DNA of 64,000 bases from Micromonospora sediminicola (GCF_900089585.1 NZ_FLRH01000003.1:4416501-4480500), one strand, 5' to 3'; shown: positions 8,478 to 16,936, counted from the first letter of the stretch. Made by a program: numbers and translations. The notes: a model not told the origin generated them from the sequence alone.

Positions 8478-8906
8478 ATGCCGGATCCGAGTTCCTGGCT
8501 GGCCGAGACGGCCACGGCGACCGCGGCGGGCGGTCACGTACGCACCGACGACGGCGGTCTCTCCTCCGCCCTGGCGTCCCCGCTGGCGCCGCACTGCACC
8601 GGCCTGACGCCGGAACAGCTCCTGGCCGCCGCGTTCGCCTCCTGCCTGCACCACGCCGCGGTGGAGGCGGCCGGTGAGATCACCGACGAGGCGCACACCG
8701 TGCAGGTGACCGCCGAGGCGAAGCTGGGGCGGGACGACGACGGGCGCTACCGGGCCGACGTGCACGCCGAGATCTCCTCGGCGGGGCTGACCCGGGAGCA
8801 GCTGGCCGACCTGGTCGCGCACGCCGATCGGCTCTGGCCGTTCTCCAGTGGCGACCCGAGCCGGCACCGGCTCACGGTCACGTCGGCGGAGAACGGCCGG
8901 CACTGA
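8478..8906 (+). CDS. OsmC/Ohr-family peroxide-resistance-like protein lacking the second Cys
   Basis: 142 residues, the normal Ohr length. ATG 8478 is preferred over the ATG at 8457 because GGGAGG stands six bases ahead. The first active-site region TPEQLLAAAFASCLHHA carries Cys56, the expected peroxidatic Cys. The usual CPYS second site is replaced by LWPFSS, putting Trp120 where the resolving Cys normally stands. Ohr proteins reduce organic hydroperoxides through this Cys pair, so this one either uses another thiol (Cys40 is present nearby) or does a different job. A SigB-like box precedes it, consistent with a stress role. Confidence 0.88.
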   Translation: MPDPSSWLAETATATAAGGHVRTDDGGLSSALASPLAPHCTGLTPEQLLAAAFASCLHHAAVEAAGEITDEAHTVQVTAEAKLGRDDDGRYRADVHAEISSAGLTREQLADLVAHADRLWPFSSGDPSRHRLTVTSAENGRH

Positions 8907-8910
8907 CCGG

Positions 8911-9861
8911 TCACCAGCGGAAGCCGGCGGTCACCGCGCGGTGGTCGCTGTCCGGGGTGCGTACCACCCCGGCCGTGGTCGGGGTGAGCCCACGGTAGAG
9001 GACGTGGTCCGGGCGGGTCATCGGCAGCTCCGCCGGCCAGGTGAAACCGAAACCCTGCCCGGCCTCGGCCTGCGCGTCGCCGAGCAACCGGGTCAGCGGG
9101 TCGAAGACCCGGTCGGTGGTGGCGGTGTTCAGGTCGCCGAGCACGACCAGCCGGTCGGCCGGGTCGGCGCGGACGGTGGCGGCCAGCGCGGCCACCGTCT
9201 CGTCGCGGGTGGCGGTGTGCCCGGCCCGGGCCGAGCCCAGGTGCACGACGTACACCACGAGGTCCCCCTGCGGGGCGGCCACCACGGCGCGCAACGCCCG
9301 GTCCCAGCCCAGCCCGGTGTCCACGCCGTGGGCCTCCCGGATCGGCCAGCGGCTCCACAACGCGACCGTGGACACGGCCGCCCGGTGCGGGTACCGCTCG
9401 GCCAGGACCGAGGCCACCCGCTCACCGTCGGCGACCTCCTGCAGGCCGATCAGGTCCGGCGCCGCACCGGCCAGCGCGCCGGCGGTGGCCGCCGGGTCGG
9501 GATTGCCGGCGCGCAGGTTCTGGCTGGCCACCCGCACCGCCGCACCGTCGGCCTCGGCCGTCGGGGGCAGCCACGCCCGCCCGTAGAGCCCGGCCCAGAC
9601 CACCGCCGGCAGCAGGACCGCGAGCAGCGCCCGGCGGGAGCGGCGCAACAGCGCCGCGAGCGCGAGCAGGGGTACGCCGAGGCCGAGCAGCGGGGTGGCG
9701 CTGTCGACCAGGCTGCCCAGGCCGTTGACGTTGGGCACGGCGCGGTGCCCCACGAGGAGCAGCGCGAGCAGCACGGCGCAGGCCACGAGGACGAGCCCTC
9801 GCCGGCCCCGACTGCCGGCGGGCTCGCCCGCGGCCCGCTCGTCGACCATCTGCTCCGTCAC
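8911..9861 (-). CDS. Membrane-anchored endonuclease/exonuclease/phosphatase (EEP) family protein
   Basis: 316 residues. Two or three hydrophobic segments lie in the first ~110 residues, then a complete EEP domain: ASQNLRAGN, IGLQEV (catalytic Glu), YVVHLGS, VVLGDLNT, and the C-terminal SDHRAV with catalytic Asp-His. The catalytic domain probably faces outside. The family covers DNases, phospholipases and inositol phosphatases, so substrate cannot be fixed. GTG start at 9861 with TACGAT seven bases upstream (9869-9874), suggesting a leaderless transcript. Confidence 0.88.
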   Translation of the reverse strand: MTEQMVDERAAGEPAGSRGRRGLVLVACAVLLALLLVGHRAVPNVNGLGSLVDSATPLLGLGVPLLALAALLRRSRRALLAVLLPAVVWAGLYGRAWLPPTAEADGAAVRVASQNLRAGNPDPAATAGALAGAAPDLIGLQEVADGERVASVLAERYPHRAAVSTVALWSRWPIREAHGVDTGLGWDRALRAVVAAPQGDLVVYVVHLGSARAGHTATRDETVAALAATVRADPADRLVVLGDLNTATTDRVFDPLTRLLGDAQAEAGQGFGFTWPAELPMTRPDHVLYRGLTPTTAGVVRTPDSDHRAVTAGFRW

Positions 9862-10190
9862 CGTCCGGATCGTATCGAGCGCCCGCCTGGGCGGTGCGGC
9901 CGATCGCGGTACTCGTCGGCGCGGTCCGGCCTCGGTGGATCGGCGTTCAGCCGGGGCCGGGTGACCGGCCCGCCGTGGGCCGAACGGTGGACGGCCGCGG
10001 CTGGGGTGGGGCGGAGGACCGTGCGCCCGATTCCTCCTCGCGAAACCGACATGAGCGATCTTTCGGAGACACGAGGTCTGGACCTTTCATGATCGTCCGA
10101 CGGCAATGCCGGGGCGGATCATGGCAAATTGTGGCGCATGCCACCAACCGGCCCGATGGCAAGCGACCCGAAGCTTTCTAGCCTCGGCGG
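9862..10190. other. 329-base intergenic region with divergent promoters
   Basis: Between two divergent genes. It holds a TACGAT box (9869-9874, minus) for the EEP gene and a TAGCCT box (10179-10184, plus) six bases before the GTG of the lysozyme-like gene. No convincing gene, tRNA or riboswitch was found in the middle. A less GC-rich patch lies around 10030-10140. Confidence 0.5.
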
Positions 10191-11027
10191 GTGCACCCCG
10201 ACCACCCCGATCATCAACAGCTGCCCGCGCCGCGCCCGGTTCGCCGAACGATCGACCCGGCATCAGCCGAACGGCGGGTGGGGCGGCACCGCGCCCCCGA
10301 GCCGGCCCGGCGCGCCCCGACCCGGTCCGTGCCCGGCCGGATCGCGGTGGCCACCGGCGTGACCTGCTGCCTCGGGCTGATCGGCGTGGCCGGCGTCGGC
10401 GAGACCGGCCGGCCCCACGTGGAGGTACGCGAGGCGCTCGCCGACCGGGCCGCCACCGAGCAGCGGGCCTCGCGTGACTTCACCCGCGCCGTACCGCCGG
10501 TCGCCGCAGCCGTGCCGCCGACGCCCTCCGCCTCGCCCAGCCCGACGCCGACGCGGAAGAAGGCCCCGAAGAAGGTGGTCCGCCCCAAGCACCCCCGCCC
10601 GGTCGCCGGGCTGGACCAGCGACAGATGGACAACGCGAAGGCGATCGTGGACGTCGGGCGAGAGATGAGGCTGCCCCGCCGCGCGCTGGTGGTGGCGGTG
10701 GCCACCGCGATGCAGGAGAGCGACCTCTACAACCTGGCCAGCGACGTACTGCCGGAATCCTTCGACTACCCCCACCAGGGCAGCGGCTCCGACCACGACT
10801 CGATCGGGCTGTTCCAGCAGCGGCCGAGCAGCGGCTGGGGCACCGTCGCCGAGATCATGCGACCCGCGTACGCCGCCCGGGCCTTCTTCACCGCCCTGGC
10901 CGAGGTCCCCGGCTGGGAGGAGATGAGCGTGACCGCCGCGGCCCAGGCCGTGCAGGTCTCCGCCTTCCCCGACGCGTACGCCAAGCACGAGCAGCGGGCC
11001 GCCACGGTGGTGGCGGCGCTGGTCTGA
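10191..11027 (+). CDS. Membrane-anchored lysozyme-like cell-wall protein
   Basis: 278 residues. A basic N-terminus, one hydrophobic helix near residues 48-70, a Pro/Lys-rich spacer to about residue 135 (TPTRKKAPKK), then a globular domain with VAVATAMQESDLYNLA, a Glu in the position used by lysozyme-like muralytic domains, and DSIGLFQQRPSSGWG. Actinobacterial proteins with this domain are secreted and thought to trim peptidoglycan. No NlpC/P60 or LysM module is fused. The GTG start is six bases after a TAGCCT box, so translation is probably leaderless. Enzyme activity is inferred, not certain. Confidence 0.75.
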   Translation: MHPDHPDHQQLPAPRPVRRTIDPASAERRVGRHRAPEPARRAPTRSVPGRIAVATGVTCCLGLIGVAGVGETGRPHVEVREALADRAATEQRASRDFTRAVPPVAAAVPPTPSASPSPTPTRKKAPKKVVRPKHPRPVAGLDQRQMDNAKAIVDVGREMRLPRRALVVAVATAMQESDLYNLASDVLPESFDYPHQGSGSDHDSIGLFQQRPSSGWGTVAEIMRPAYAARAFFTALAEVPGWEEMSVTAAAQAVQVSAFPDAYAKHEQRAATVVAALV

Positions 11028-11043
11028 GCGTCGACACCCGGCG

Positions 11044-11508
11044 TCAGGCGGGGGACCGCCCGGGCACGCCGGCGGCGGCGGTGGGGGTGTCGGCGGGGAC
11101 CCGGTCACCGGTGAGGATCTCCTCGATCCGCGCCGCACGGCGGCGGCGGGCCAGCAGCGCGGCCTCGAACTCGCGGCGCGCCCGCACGGCCTCGGCGTAC
11201 GCCTCCTCCCGCACCCGGCGGGCCTCCTGGCGGGCGTCCTCCAGCTCGGCGCGGGCGCGGGCCAGCAGGTCGGCGGCCTCCCGCTCGACGGCGGTCGGGC
11301 CGGGCGTCGCCGCGCCGTCGGGCACGGTCCGCCGCCGGAGGAACTCACCGAGGTGCAGCGCGTCCAGCCGGATCTGGTCCCACTCCCGGCCGACCCCGGC
11401 GACACCCTCCGTGCGGGCCGCCAGTCGCCCCAGCCGCAGGGCCAGCTCGTCCAGGCAGGCGTCCACCTGGCGTCGGTCGTAGCCGCTCTCCACCACCGAG
11501 AACCTCAT
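11044..11508 (-). CDS. DivIVA-domain coiled-coil protein
   Basis: 154 residues. The N-terminus MRFSVVESGYDRRQVDACL is the DivIVA membrane-tip motif, followed by heptad-rich Ala/Arg/Glu coiled coil (EAADLLARARAELEDAR). The ATG at 11508 has a G-rich ribosome site; a longer upstream reading frame has no such homology. DivIVA-like proteins mark curved membranes and polar growth sites in actinobacteria; this one is shorter than the main DivIVA/Wag31 and is probably an accessory member. It ends convergent with the lysozyme-like gene. Confidence 0.85.
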   Translation of the reverse strand: MRFSVVESGYDRRQVDACLDELALRLGRLAARTEGVAGVGREWDQIRLDALHLGEFLRRRTVPDGAATPGPTAVEREAADLLARARAELEDARQEARRVREEAYAEAVRARREFEAALLARRRRAARIEEILTGDRVPADTPTAAAGVPGRSPA

Positions 11509-11624
11509 CTGTCGCCCCCCGGGCAGCCGCCGTGCGTCCCACCTGCACGATCCTGCGCCGCGGGCGAGCCCGGAGGCGGTTCGCGGAAAATGTTCAGCAT
11601 CCGGACGCCCGGACTTCGCGGCCG

Positions 11625-12071
11625 CTACTGGTGCTTGGGGAGCACGACCACCCGGCCGAAGAACTCGTCGATCCGGCGCACCACGTCGTTGAAGTCGTCC
11701 AGGTCGATCGGCTTCGTCACGTACGCGTTGGCCTGGAGGGTGTAGCTGCTGACCACGTCGGTGTCGGCGTTGGAGGTGGTCAGCACCACGATCGGGATGG
11801 TCCGCAGGTTCTCGTCCCGCTTGACCTCGCCGAGCACCTGCCGCCCGTCCATCCGGGGCATGTTCAGGTCGAGCAGGATGACGTCCGGCCGCTGCGCCTC
11901 GACGTGGCGGCCCTCGCACCGGAGGAACTCCATCGCCTCCTGACCGTCCGCGACCACGTCGATGACCTTCTCGACGTCGGACTCCTCCAGCGCCTCCTCG
12001 ATCATCAGGACGTCGCCCGGGTCGTCGTCGACCACCAGGATGCGGACGGGATTCGGGCGGGGCTGACCCAT
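11625..12071 (-). CDS. Rcp1-like single-domain response regulator
   Basis: 148 residues, a receiver without output domain. Acidic pocket VDDDPGD, phospho-acceptor Asp in VILLDLNMPRMDG, Thr in VVLTTS, and Lys in YVTKPIDLDDF. The extended loop (CEGRHVEAQ) and the tail RRIDEFFGRVV are features of the Rcp1 subgroup, whose members are usually phosphorylated by phytochrome-type kinases. No such kinase is in the window. It sits first in a row of minus-strand signalling genes next to STAS and SpoIIE proteins. Confidence 0.9.
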   Translation of the reverse strand: MGQPRPNPVRILVVDDDPGDVLMIEEALEESDVEKVIDVVADGQEAMEFLRCEGRHVEAQRPDVILLDLNMPRMDGRQVLGEVKRDENLRTIPIVVLTTSNADTDVVSSYTLQANAYVTKPIDLDDFNDVVRRIDEFFGRVVVLPKHQ

Positions 12072-12141
12072 GGCGCTACCTGCTTCGTCTCGGGGAGGGG
12101 GCCGACCGCGGGGCCGGCCGCTGGCGGGGAAATCTATCCGA

Positions 12142-12489
12142 TCAGGAGCCGGCCGACGCCGTCGGGTCGGCGGGCTCGAGGTCGTGGCGCAGCACCTCGG
12201 CCACGCCGGTCACCTGGAGCACCCGGGCCACCCGGCCGGAGGCCCCGGTGAGGCGCAGCCAGCCGCCGTCGGCGGCGACGAGGTTGTCCCCCCGGACGAA
12301 GGCGGCGATGCCGGTCGAGTCGCAGAACGTCAGCTCGCTGAGGTCCACCAGCAGTTCACGACGGCCCTCGGCGACCAACCGGTCGATCGCGGTGTTCAGC
12401 TCCGGGGCCGTGCTCAGGTCGAGCTCACCGGCGAGCCGGAGGCGAGTGCCGCCCTCGTCCCGCTGGGCGTACGTGACGGTGAACGTCAC
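12142..12489 (-). CDS. STAS-domain anti-sigma-factor antagonist
   Basis: 115 residues; GTG start at 12489 preceded by a GAGAGG box. Beta-strand start VTYAQRDEGGTRLRLAGELD, then LLVDLSELTFCDSTGIAAF with the DSTG loop whose Ser is the phosphorylation site in SpoIIAA/RsbV proteins. Such proteins bind anti-sigma kinases when unphosphorylated and are reactivated by SpoIIE/RsbU phosphatases, one of which is encoded just upstream. A C-terminal tail (LEPADPTASAGS) is likely disordered. Confidence 0.92.
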   Translation of the reverse strand: MTFTVTYAQRDEGGTRLRLAGELDLSTAPELNTAIDRLVAEGRRELLVDLSELTFCDSTGIAAFVRGDNLVAADGGWLRLTGASGRVARVLQVTGVAEVLRHDLEPADPTASAGS

Positions 12490-12565
12490 CGTGGCCCCTC
12501 TCGCTCCTACCGCAGGCGAACCCTTGCAGTGCAGCAAGTATACGGGTGACGCGGCCGCGCGCCGA

Positions 12566-13615
12566 TCAGCGCCCCGCGCCCGTGGTCGAGAGCCCGCCGA
12601 CCAGGGCGCGCCCCCGCTCCAGGAAGCCGGCCGCCCGGGGGAAGTCGCGCAGCTCGTGTCCATAGTGGTCCAGGGTGAGACCCACGGCGGCGGCGGGCAC
12701 GCCCCGGCTGACCAGGATCGTCACCAGCCACTCGACGAACTCGCCGAACAGGGTGCCGTCGTCGACGTAGAGCGCGGCGGCCAGGAAGTCGACGATGTAA
12801 CCGAGGTCCCCGACGGTGGAGTCGAGCTGCGCCGGCGTGTAGTCGGCCACCGCCGGCACCCGCTCCCGCAGGTCGGCCAGGGCGCTGTCGATCAGCTCAC
12901 CGCGCCGCTTGACCAGGCTGGCGTACTCGTCGTCGGCGAGGTGGTCCAGCCGTGCGGCCGGCACCGCCCGCAGCGCCCGGTCGTCGGCGACCAGGTCGGC
13001 GGCGGCCGGGGCGTCCGGCGCCCAGGCCACGCCGAGCGACCGGGCCCAGCGACCGTCCGCGCCGAAGCCGCGACCGCCCACCACCACCGGCACGTCGGCG
13101 CGACGGCACGCCTCGATCATCCGGTGGGCGTGCGGCAGCCGCATCGGCAGCGCGCAGGCCAGAGCCACCGCCTCGGCGTCGTACCGGTGCAGGTAGGAGA
13201 CCAGATGTGCGGCCGGCACGCTGGCCCCGAGGAACACCACCTGCCAGCCGCGCAACCGCAGCACCTCGGCCACCAACCGGGCCGGCAGCGCGTGCCACTC
13301 ACCGTCCATGCAGGCCATCACGATCCGGCCGCGGGTCGGGCGGGGATCGGCGTACGCGGCCACCGCGGCCACCACCCGCTCGCTGATGTGGGTGGCGGCG
13401 TGCTCCTGGGCGACGCTCCACTCGTTGCGCGCCCAGCGCTCCCCCACCTCGGCCTGGGCCGGGGCCACCAGATCGAGCAACACCCGCTCGGCCGGCACAC
13501 CCGCCTCGAGCAGGCCCCGGGCCACCGCCACGGCGGCCTGCTCGTCGGCCTCGGCCAGGCACTCCAGATAGCCGGGAAAGGCCTGCGCCGGGTCGGCGGC
13601 GGTCGTCGCGGTCAC
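12566..13615 (-). CDS. Cobalamin-binding protein with B12-photoreceptor (Wx9EH) signature, no DNA-binding domain
   Basis: 349 residues. The start GTG 13615 overlaps the SpoIIE-gene stop by four bases (GTGA), so the two are translationally coupled. Residues ~1-85 form the helical B12 cap: RWARNEWSVAQEH places Trp61 ten residues before Glu71-His72, the Wx9EH motif known from CarH/LitR photoreceptors. Residues ~95-220 form the Rossmann-type B12 domain; DGEWHALP supplies His108 as likely cobalt ligand, although the usual Gly three residues later is Pro. Residues ~235-349 are an extra helical domain I do not recognise. There is no MerR DNA-binding domain. Best inference: a B12 and perhaps light sensor acting on the adjacent phosphatase by protein contact. 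Confidence 0.85.
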   Translation of the reverse strand: MTATTAADPAQAFPGYLECLAEADEQAAVAVARGLLEAGVPAERVLLDLVAPAQAEVGERWARNEWSVAQEHAATHISERVVAAVAAYADPRPTRGRIVMACMDGEWHALPARLVAEVLRLRGWQVVFLGASVPAAHLVSYLHRYDAEAVALACALPMRLPHAHRMIEACRRADVPVVVGGRGFGADGRWARSLGVAWAPDAPAAADLVADDRALRAVPAARLDHLADDEYASLVKRRGELIDSALADLRERVPAVADYTPAQLDSTVGDLGYIVDFLAAALYVDDGTLFGEFVEWLVTILVSRGVPAAAVGLTLDHYGHELRDFPRAAGFLERGRALVGGLSTTGAGR

Positions 13616-15375
13616 GCGGAGGGCTCCCTCGCTCGGTCGGCTTCGGTCGGACCCGGCACCGAGTGCAGGTGGCGGGACGCGCGGCCGGTCGGACCGGTCG
13701 CCCGCAGCGCGAGCACCGCGATGTCGTCGTGATCGCCGTGGGCCAGCCAGTCGCAGGTCACCTGCTCGACCCGCTCGGCCAGCGCCGGCGCGGGCATCCG
13801 GTGGCATCCGGTCACCGCGTGGACCAGCCGCTCGGCGCCGAACTGGTCGTCACCGCGTCGCCCGCCCCGCGCCTCGGTCACCCCGTCGCTGTAGAGCAGG
13901 CAGGTCTCGCCGGGCGCCAGGTGCACGGTGACCTCGCCGATCCGCGGGTCCGGCACCACGCCGATCAGCATGCCGCTCAACGGCACCACCTCGACCTCGC
14001 CGGACTCCCGCAGCACCAGCGGCGGCAGGTGCCCGCCGCCGGCCAACGTCAGGGTCAGGCCGCCGTCGCGGTGCGGGCGGGCCACACCGAGCACCATGGT
14101 GGCGAAACGGCCCTGCCCGTGGGCCTGGGTGGTCTCCAACAACGCGTCGTTGAGCAGCTTCAGCAATCGACCCGGCTGCGTCTCGACCCGGTGCAACGCC
14201 TGCAGGCACTGGCGGAGCTGGCCGGTGAACACCGCCGCCTCCACCCCCTTGCCGGACACGTCGCCGAGGAAGAAGACCGAGCCGCCGTCGGCCAGCCGGT
14301 GCGAGCCGTAGAAGTCCCCGCCGATGCGCAGACCGGCCTGCGCCGGCCGGTAGGCGGTGCCCCACTGCACGCCGGCGGCCGCCGCCGGCTCGACCGGCAG
14401 CAGGCTGGCCTGCAACGTGTCGGCGACCTCGGCCTGGTCGCGGTAGAGCATGGCCGTGGTCAGCGCCGCGCCGGCCCGGGCCGCGAACGCGCGCACCAGG
14501 TCGACGTCGGCGTCGTCGTACCAGCGGCTGGCCCGGCGGGCCACCAGCAGGACACCGGCCGGAGCCTCCCGACCCGGCAGGGGCACCACCCGCGCACTGG
14601 CGCCGGGCACGTCGAGGCCGGGCAGCCAACCCGCCTCGGCGGCCTGCTCGACCAGCCAGTCCAGCGCGTGCGGCTCGGTGCCGGCGAGACCGGCCTCGAT
14701 CGCCGCGGGCAGGGCCGGCGCCGGCAGCACGCCGCTGTCCACCGCGGGGGTGGCTTCCTCGTCGACGCGCGCCGCTCGCCACCAGCGGGCCCGACCGGAC
14801 CGGGGCGCCAGCACCAGCACCGCCGCGTCGGCCAGCGTCGGCACGGCCAGTCGCACCACGGCGGCCGCGGCGCGGTCGGGGTGCAGCGGGTTGCCGAGCT
14901 TCTCGCCGACCACGGCGAGGAACGACGAACGGGCCCGCTCGGCGAGCAACGCGTCGGCCCGGCTGACGCTCTCGGTGACGTCCTCGACGTACCAGCAACG
15001 CCGGGCGTGGGAGAGCGCGACGGGACGCAGTCGCAGCCGACGCCCGTGGTGGGTGATCTCGGCGGGGACGTCGCCGCCCAGCGCCGCCACGCCGGTGGCG
15101 GCCAGCACCTCGCCGGGCACGACCTCGGGGACGAGGCGCTCCGCGACCGGGCTGACGTGCCGGACCACCCCGTCGGCGGCACAGACGACGAGGCCCTCGC
15201 GGAAGTGTTCCACCACCTCGGACCAGTCCGGGACGGTGAGGCCACGGTCGGGCGACAGCGGCGGCAGGGCGGCCGTGTCCGGAGCGGCGGCGGACCACGC
15301 CGGGGGCCGTGCGGCACTCGACGTGGAGATCCGTCCGTCGCCCGGGTCGGAACCCCTGACGTCGGCAGCAGTCAC
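13612..15375 (-). CDS. PAS-GAF-SpoIIE (PP2C-type) Ser phosphatase
   Basis: 587 residues. A PAS-like region near residues 50-130 (EGLVVCAADGVVRHVSP), a GAF-like region near 165-320, and a complete PP2C/SpoIIE domain from ~335: GGDFYGSH, FLGDVSGKGVEAA, LLYSDGVTEARG and HDDIAVLAL supply the metal-binding Asp residues. Proteins of this layout dephosphorylate STAS anti-sigma antagonists and so release sigma factors. Three STAS genes lie within 3 kb (12142, 15588, 16024). It is followed by, and overlaps, the B12-binding gene, suggesting one sensor-effector unit. The GTG start at 15375 has only a distant GAGGAG box; an alternative start is possible. Confidence 0.93.
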   Translation of the reverse strand: MTAADVRGSDPGDGRISTSSAARPPAWSAAAPDTAALPPLSPDRGLTVPDWSEVVEHFREGLVVCAADGVVRHVSPVAERLVPEVVPGEVLAATGVAALGGDVPAEITHHGRRLRLRPVALSHARRCWYVEDVTESVSRADALLAERARSSFLAVVGEKLGNPLHPDRAAAAVVRLAVPTLADAAVLVLAPRSGRARWWRAARVDEEATPAVDSGVLPAPALPAAIEAGLAGTEPHALDWLVEQAAEAGWLPGLDVPGASARVVPLPGREAPAGVLLVARRASRWYDDADVDLVRAFAARAGAALTTAMLYRDQAEVADTLQASLLPVEPAAAAGVQWGTAYRPAQAGLRIGGDFYGSHRLADGGSVFFLGDVSGKGVEAAVFTGQLRQCLQALHRVETQPGRLLKLLNDALLETTQAHGQGRFATMVLGVARPHRDGGLTLTLAGGGHLPPLVLRESGEVEVVPLSGMLIGVVPDPRIGEVTVHLAPGETCLLYSDGVTEARGGRRGDDQFGAERLVHAVTGCHRMPAPALAERVEQVTCDWLAHGDHDDIAVLALRATGPTGRASRHLHSVPGPTEADRAREPSA

Positions 15376-15587
15376 CAGCTGAGCCCCACTCTCCTCGTCG
15401 ACACCCGCGGGACACGGAAACGGGTCCCTGTGGTCAAATCTCCTCGCCCCACCCTACGCCGGTATGCCGGAACCGCCACCTGACGCCGTGGCCCCGGCCG
15501 GGCGGACGCGGCGCCGAGCGGGCCGGTTGCGGGGTTGTTACGATCCGAATGTTTCTGCCCGACCGGCAGCCTGCGGAAAGGCGTGAT

Positions 15588-15980
15588 GTGGTTCCTCACC
15601 GGAGAAAGCCCGAGGCGACACCGCTGAGCATCTCCGTGGACCGTTCCGACCCGTCCGTCCCGGTCGTCCGCGTCGGCGGTGACCTGGCGTACGCCAGCGC
15701 GGCACCGCTGCGGGCCGAGGTCGACCGGCTGCTCGCCGAGCGTCCCCGGGCCCTCGTGCTGGACTTCGGCGACCTGCTCTTCCTGGACAGCACCGGCCTC
15801 TCCGTGATCGTGCACGCCTGGCGCGAGGGGCAGCACGCGGGCACCACCATCGAACTGCGCGCGGTCCCCCGCTTCCTGGCGACGATCCTCGACATGACCG
15901 GGGTCACCGGCCTGCTGCAACGCCCGCCGGCCGACGGCCGTCCGGGGCAGCCGGCGTCCGGCTCGACCGCCTCGGCGTGA
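15588..15980 (+). CDS. STAS-domain protein (anti-sigma antagonist-like)
   Basis: 130 residues from GTG 15588, chosen because GGAAAGG stands seven bases ahead; the ATG at 15549 lacks a ribosome site. STAS core ISVDRSDPSVPVVRVGGDL, then LVLDFGDLLFLDSTGLSVI with the phosphorylatable Ser of the DSTG loop, as in SpoIIAA/RsbV proteins. Divergent from the SpoIIE gene, 212 bases away, and 43 bases before a second STAS gene on the same strand. Pairing with the SpoIIE phosphatase is inferred from position. Confidence 0.88.
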   Translation: MVPHRRKPEATPLSISVDRSDPSVPVVRVGGDLAYASAAPLRAEVDRLLAERPRALVLDFGDLLFLDSTGLSVIVHAWREGQHAGTTIELRAVPRFLATILDMTGVTGLLQRPPADGRPGQPASGSTASA

Positions 15981-15988
15981 CCCCGCGG

Positions 15989-16015
15989 GTTTCCCGCCCA
16001 CCCCGAACTGGGAAC
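15989..16015 (+). promoter_or_regulatory. Possible SigB/SigF-like promoter of the third STAS gene
   Basis: GTTT at 15989-15992 and GGGAAC at 16010-16015, spacer 17, one base longer than usual. The -10-like box ends eight bases before the GTG start at 16024, so the transcript would be almost leaderless. Confidence 0.4.
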
Positions 16016-16023
16016 ATGGAGCC

Positions 16024-16371
16024 GTGCCCGCTCAGCTGTTGACCATCGAGGTGGACCGGCTCGACGCCGGGACCGCCCGGCTGCGGCTCGCCGGCGAGCT
16101 GGACTTCGACACCGCGCCCGAGCTCGTCGAGGCCGCCGCCGAGCTGCGCCGCGACGGCCACCAGGAGCTGGAGCTCGACTTCGCCGGCGTGGTGCTGTGC
16201 GACTCCTCCGGCCTGAGCGCGCTGGTGGTAATCCACCGAGCCGGCACCGGCGCGGTCCGCCTGCTCCACGTGAACCCACAGGTCCGGCAGCTGCTGGACC
16301 GCACCGGCCTGGCCGAGCTGCTGGCCGCTCCGCCCCGCGCGGTGATCCGCGACGCCCGCGAGGCGGGCTGA
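16024..16371 (+). CDS. STAS-domain anti-sigma-factor antagonist
   Basis: 115 residues. LTIEVDRLDAGTARLRLAGELDF, then LELDFAGVVLCDSSGLSAL, with the DSSG form of the phosphorylation loop. The fold is complete and nearly without extensions. It lies 43 bases downstream of another STAS gene and ends before a strong hairpin at 16398-16430. A GTTT/GGGAAC pair upstream suggests it may belong to the stress regulon it helps to control, a common feedback layout in partner-switch systems. Confidence 0.92.
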   Translation: MPAQLLTIEVDRLDAGTARLRLAGELDFDTAPELVEAAAELRRDGHQELELDFAGVVLCDSSGLSALVVIHRAGTGAVRLLHVNPQVRQLLDRTGLAELLAAPPRAVIRDAREAG

Positions 16372-16397
16372 GCGCGACCGGTCCGGCGGGGAGGGGT

Positions 16398-16430
16398 GGC
16401 CCCCGACCCTGGGACCAGGGGCCGGGGGCC
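16398..16430. terminator. Bidirectional terminator hairpin
   Basis: A GC-rich inverted repeat (ggcccccgaccc...ggggccgggggcc) with a short loop sits between the convergent STAS gene and the 103-residue hypothetical gene, with no T-tract as usual in this group. Confidence 0.75.
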
Positions 16431-16441
16431 GGGAGGATGGC

Positions 16442-16753
16442 TCAGGCGGCGGGCGTGGCCTGCAGGCGCGGCCCGCTCTCGCGTGACTCCCCCATGACCG
16501 GGGGCTCGACGTCCTCCGGCGCACCGGAATCGGGCGTCTGGAACAGGTAACGGACGAAGTCCCCGGCCTCGTCGTCGTCCGCGCCGGGCCACTGCCCGAC
16601 GCAGTCGACGCCGACCACCTCGCGGCCGCTGCCGTCGTTGCTCTCCAGCAGGGCCCAGAGGGTCACCGGGTAGCACCGGGTCAGGTCCGGGCCGATCCGC
16701 CAGCGGGCGTACCAGCCGGGACGAGCGGGGACGATCTCCACGATCCGCTTCAT
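16442..16753 (-). CDS. Hypothetical protein, 103 residues
   Basis: Start at ATG 16753 with GGCAGG upstream. Soluble, Trp-rich and acidic toward the C-terminus: PGWYARWRIGPDLTRCYPVTLWALLES, then GVDCVGQWPGADDDEAGDFVRYLF. No family recognised. Composition and codon use fit a real gene; it is convergent with the STAS gene and divergent from the DUF2267 fusion gene. Confidence 0.75.
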   Translation of the reverse strand: MKRIVEIVPARPGWYARWRIGPDLTRCYPVTLWALLESNDGSGREVVGVDCVGQWPGADDDEAGDFVRYLFQTPDSGAPEDVEPPVMGESRESGPRLQATPAA

Positions 16754-16936
16754 GACGACCTGCCCTTCCGCGTGCGTCGGAAGTTGTCCGGTCCACAGCG
16801 ATCGTGCGGCAGCACCGGGTGAGCGCTCCTCACCCGCAGCGAGTGAAGCGGCCCGGCGGTCGGCGCCCGTTAGCTTCCCGGCAGCGCCGGGAAGGCCACC
16901 GGCGCAAGCGCAACCGACCAGGAACGAGGTGCGACG

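Noticed and set aside
9862..10190. Cyclic-di-AMP riboswitch upstream of the lysozyme-like gene
   Set aside because: The gene type would fit, but none of the conserved ydaO blocks can be seen and the promoter is next to the start codon.
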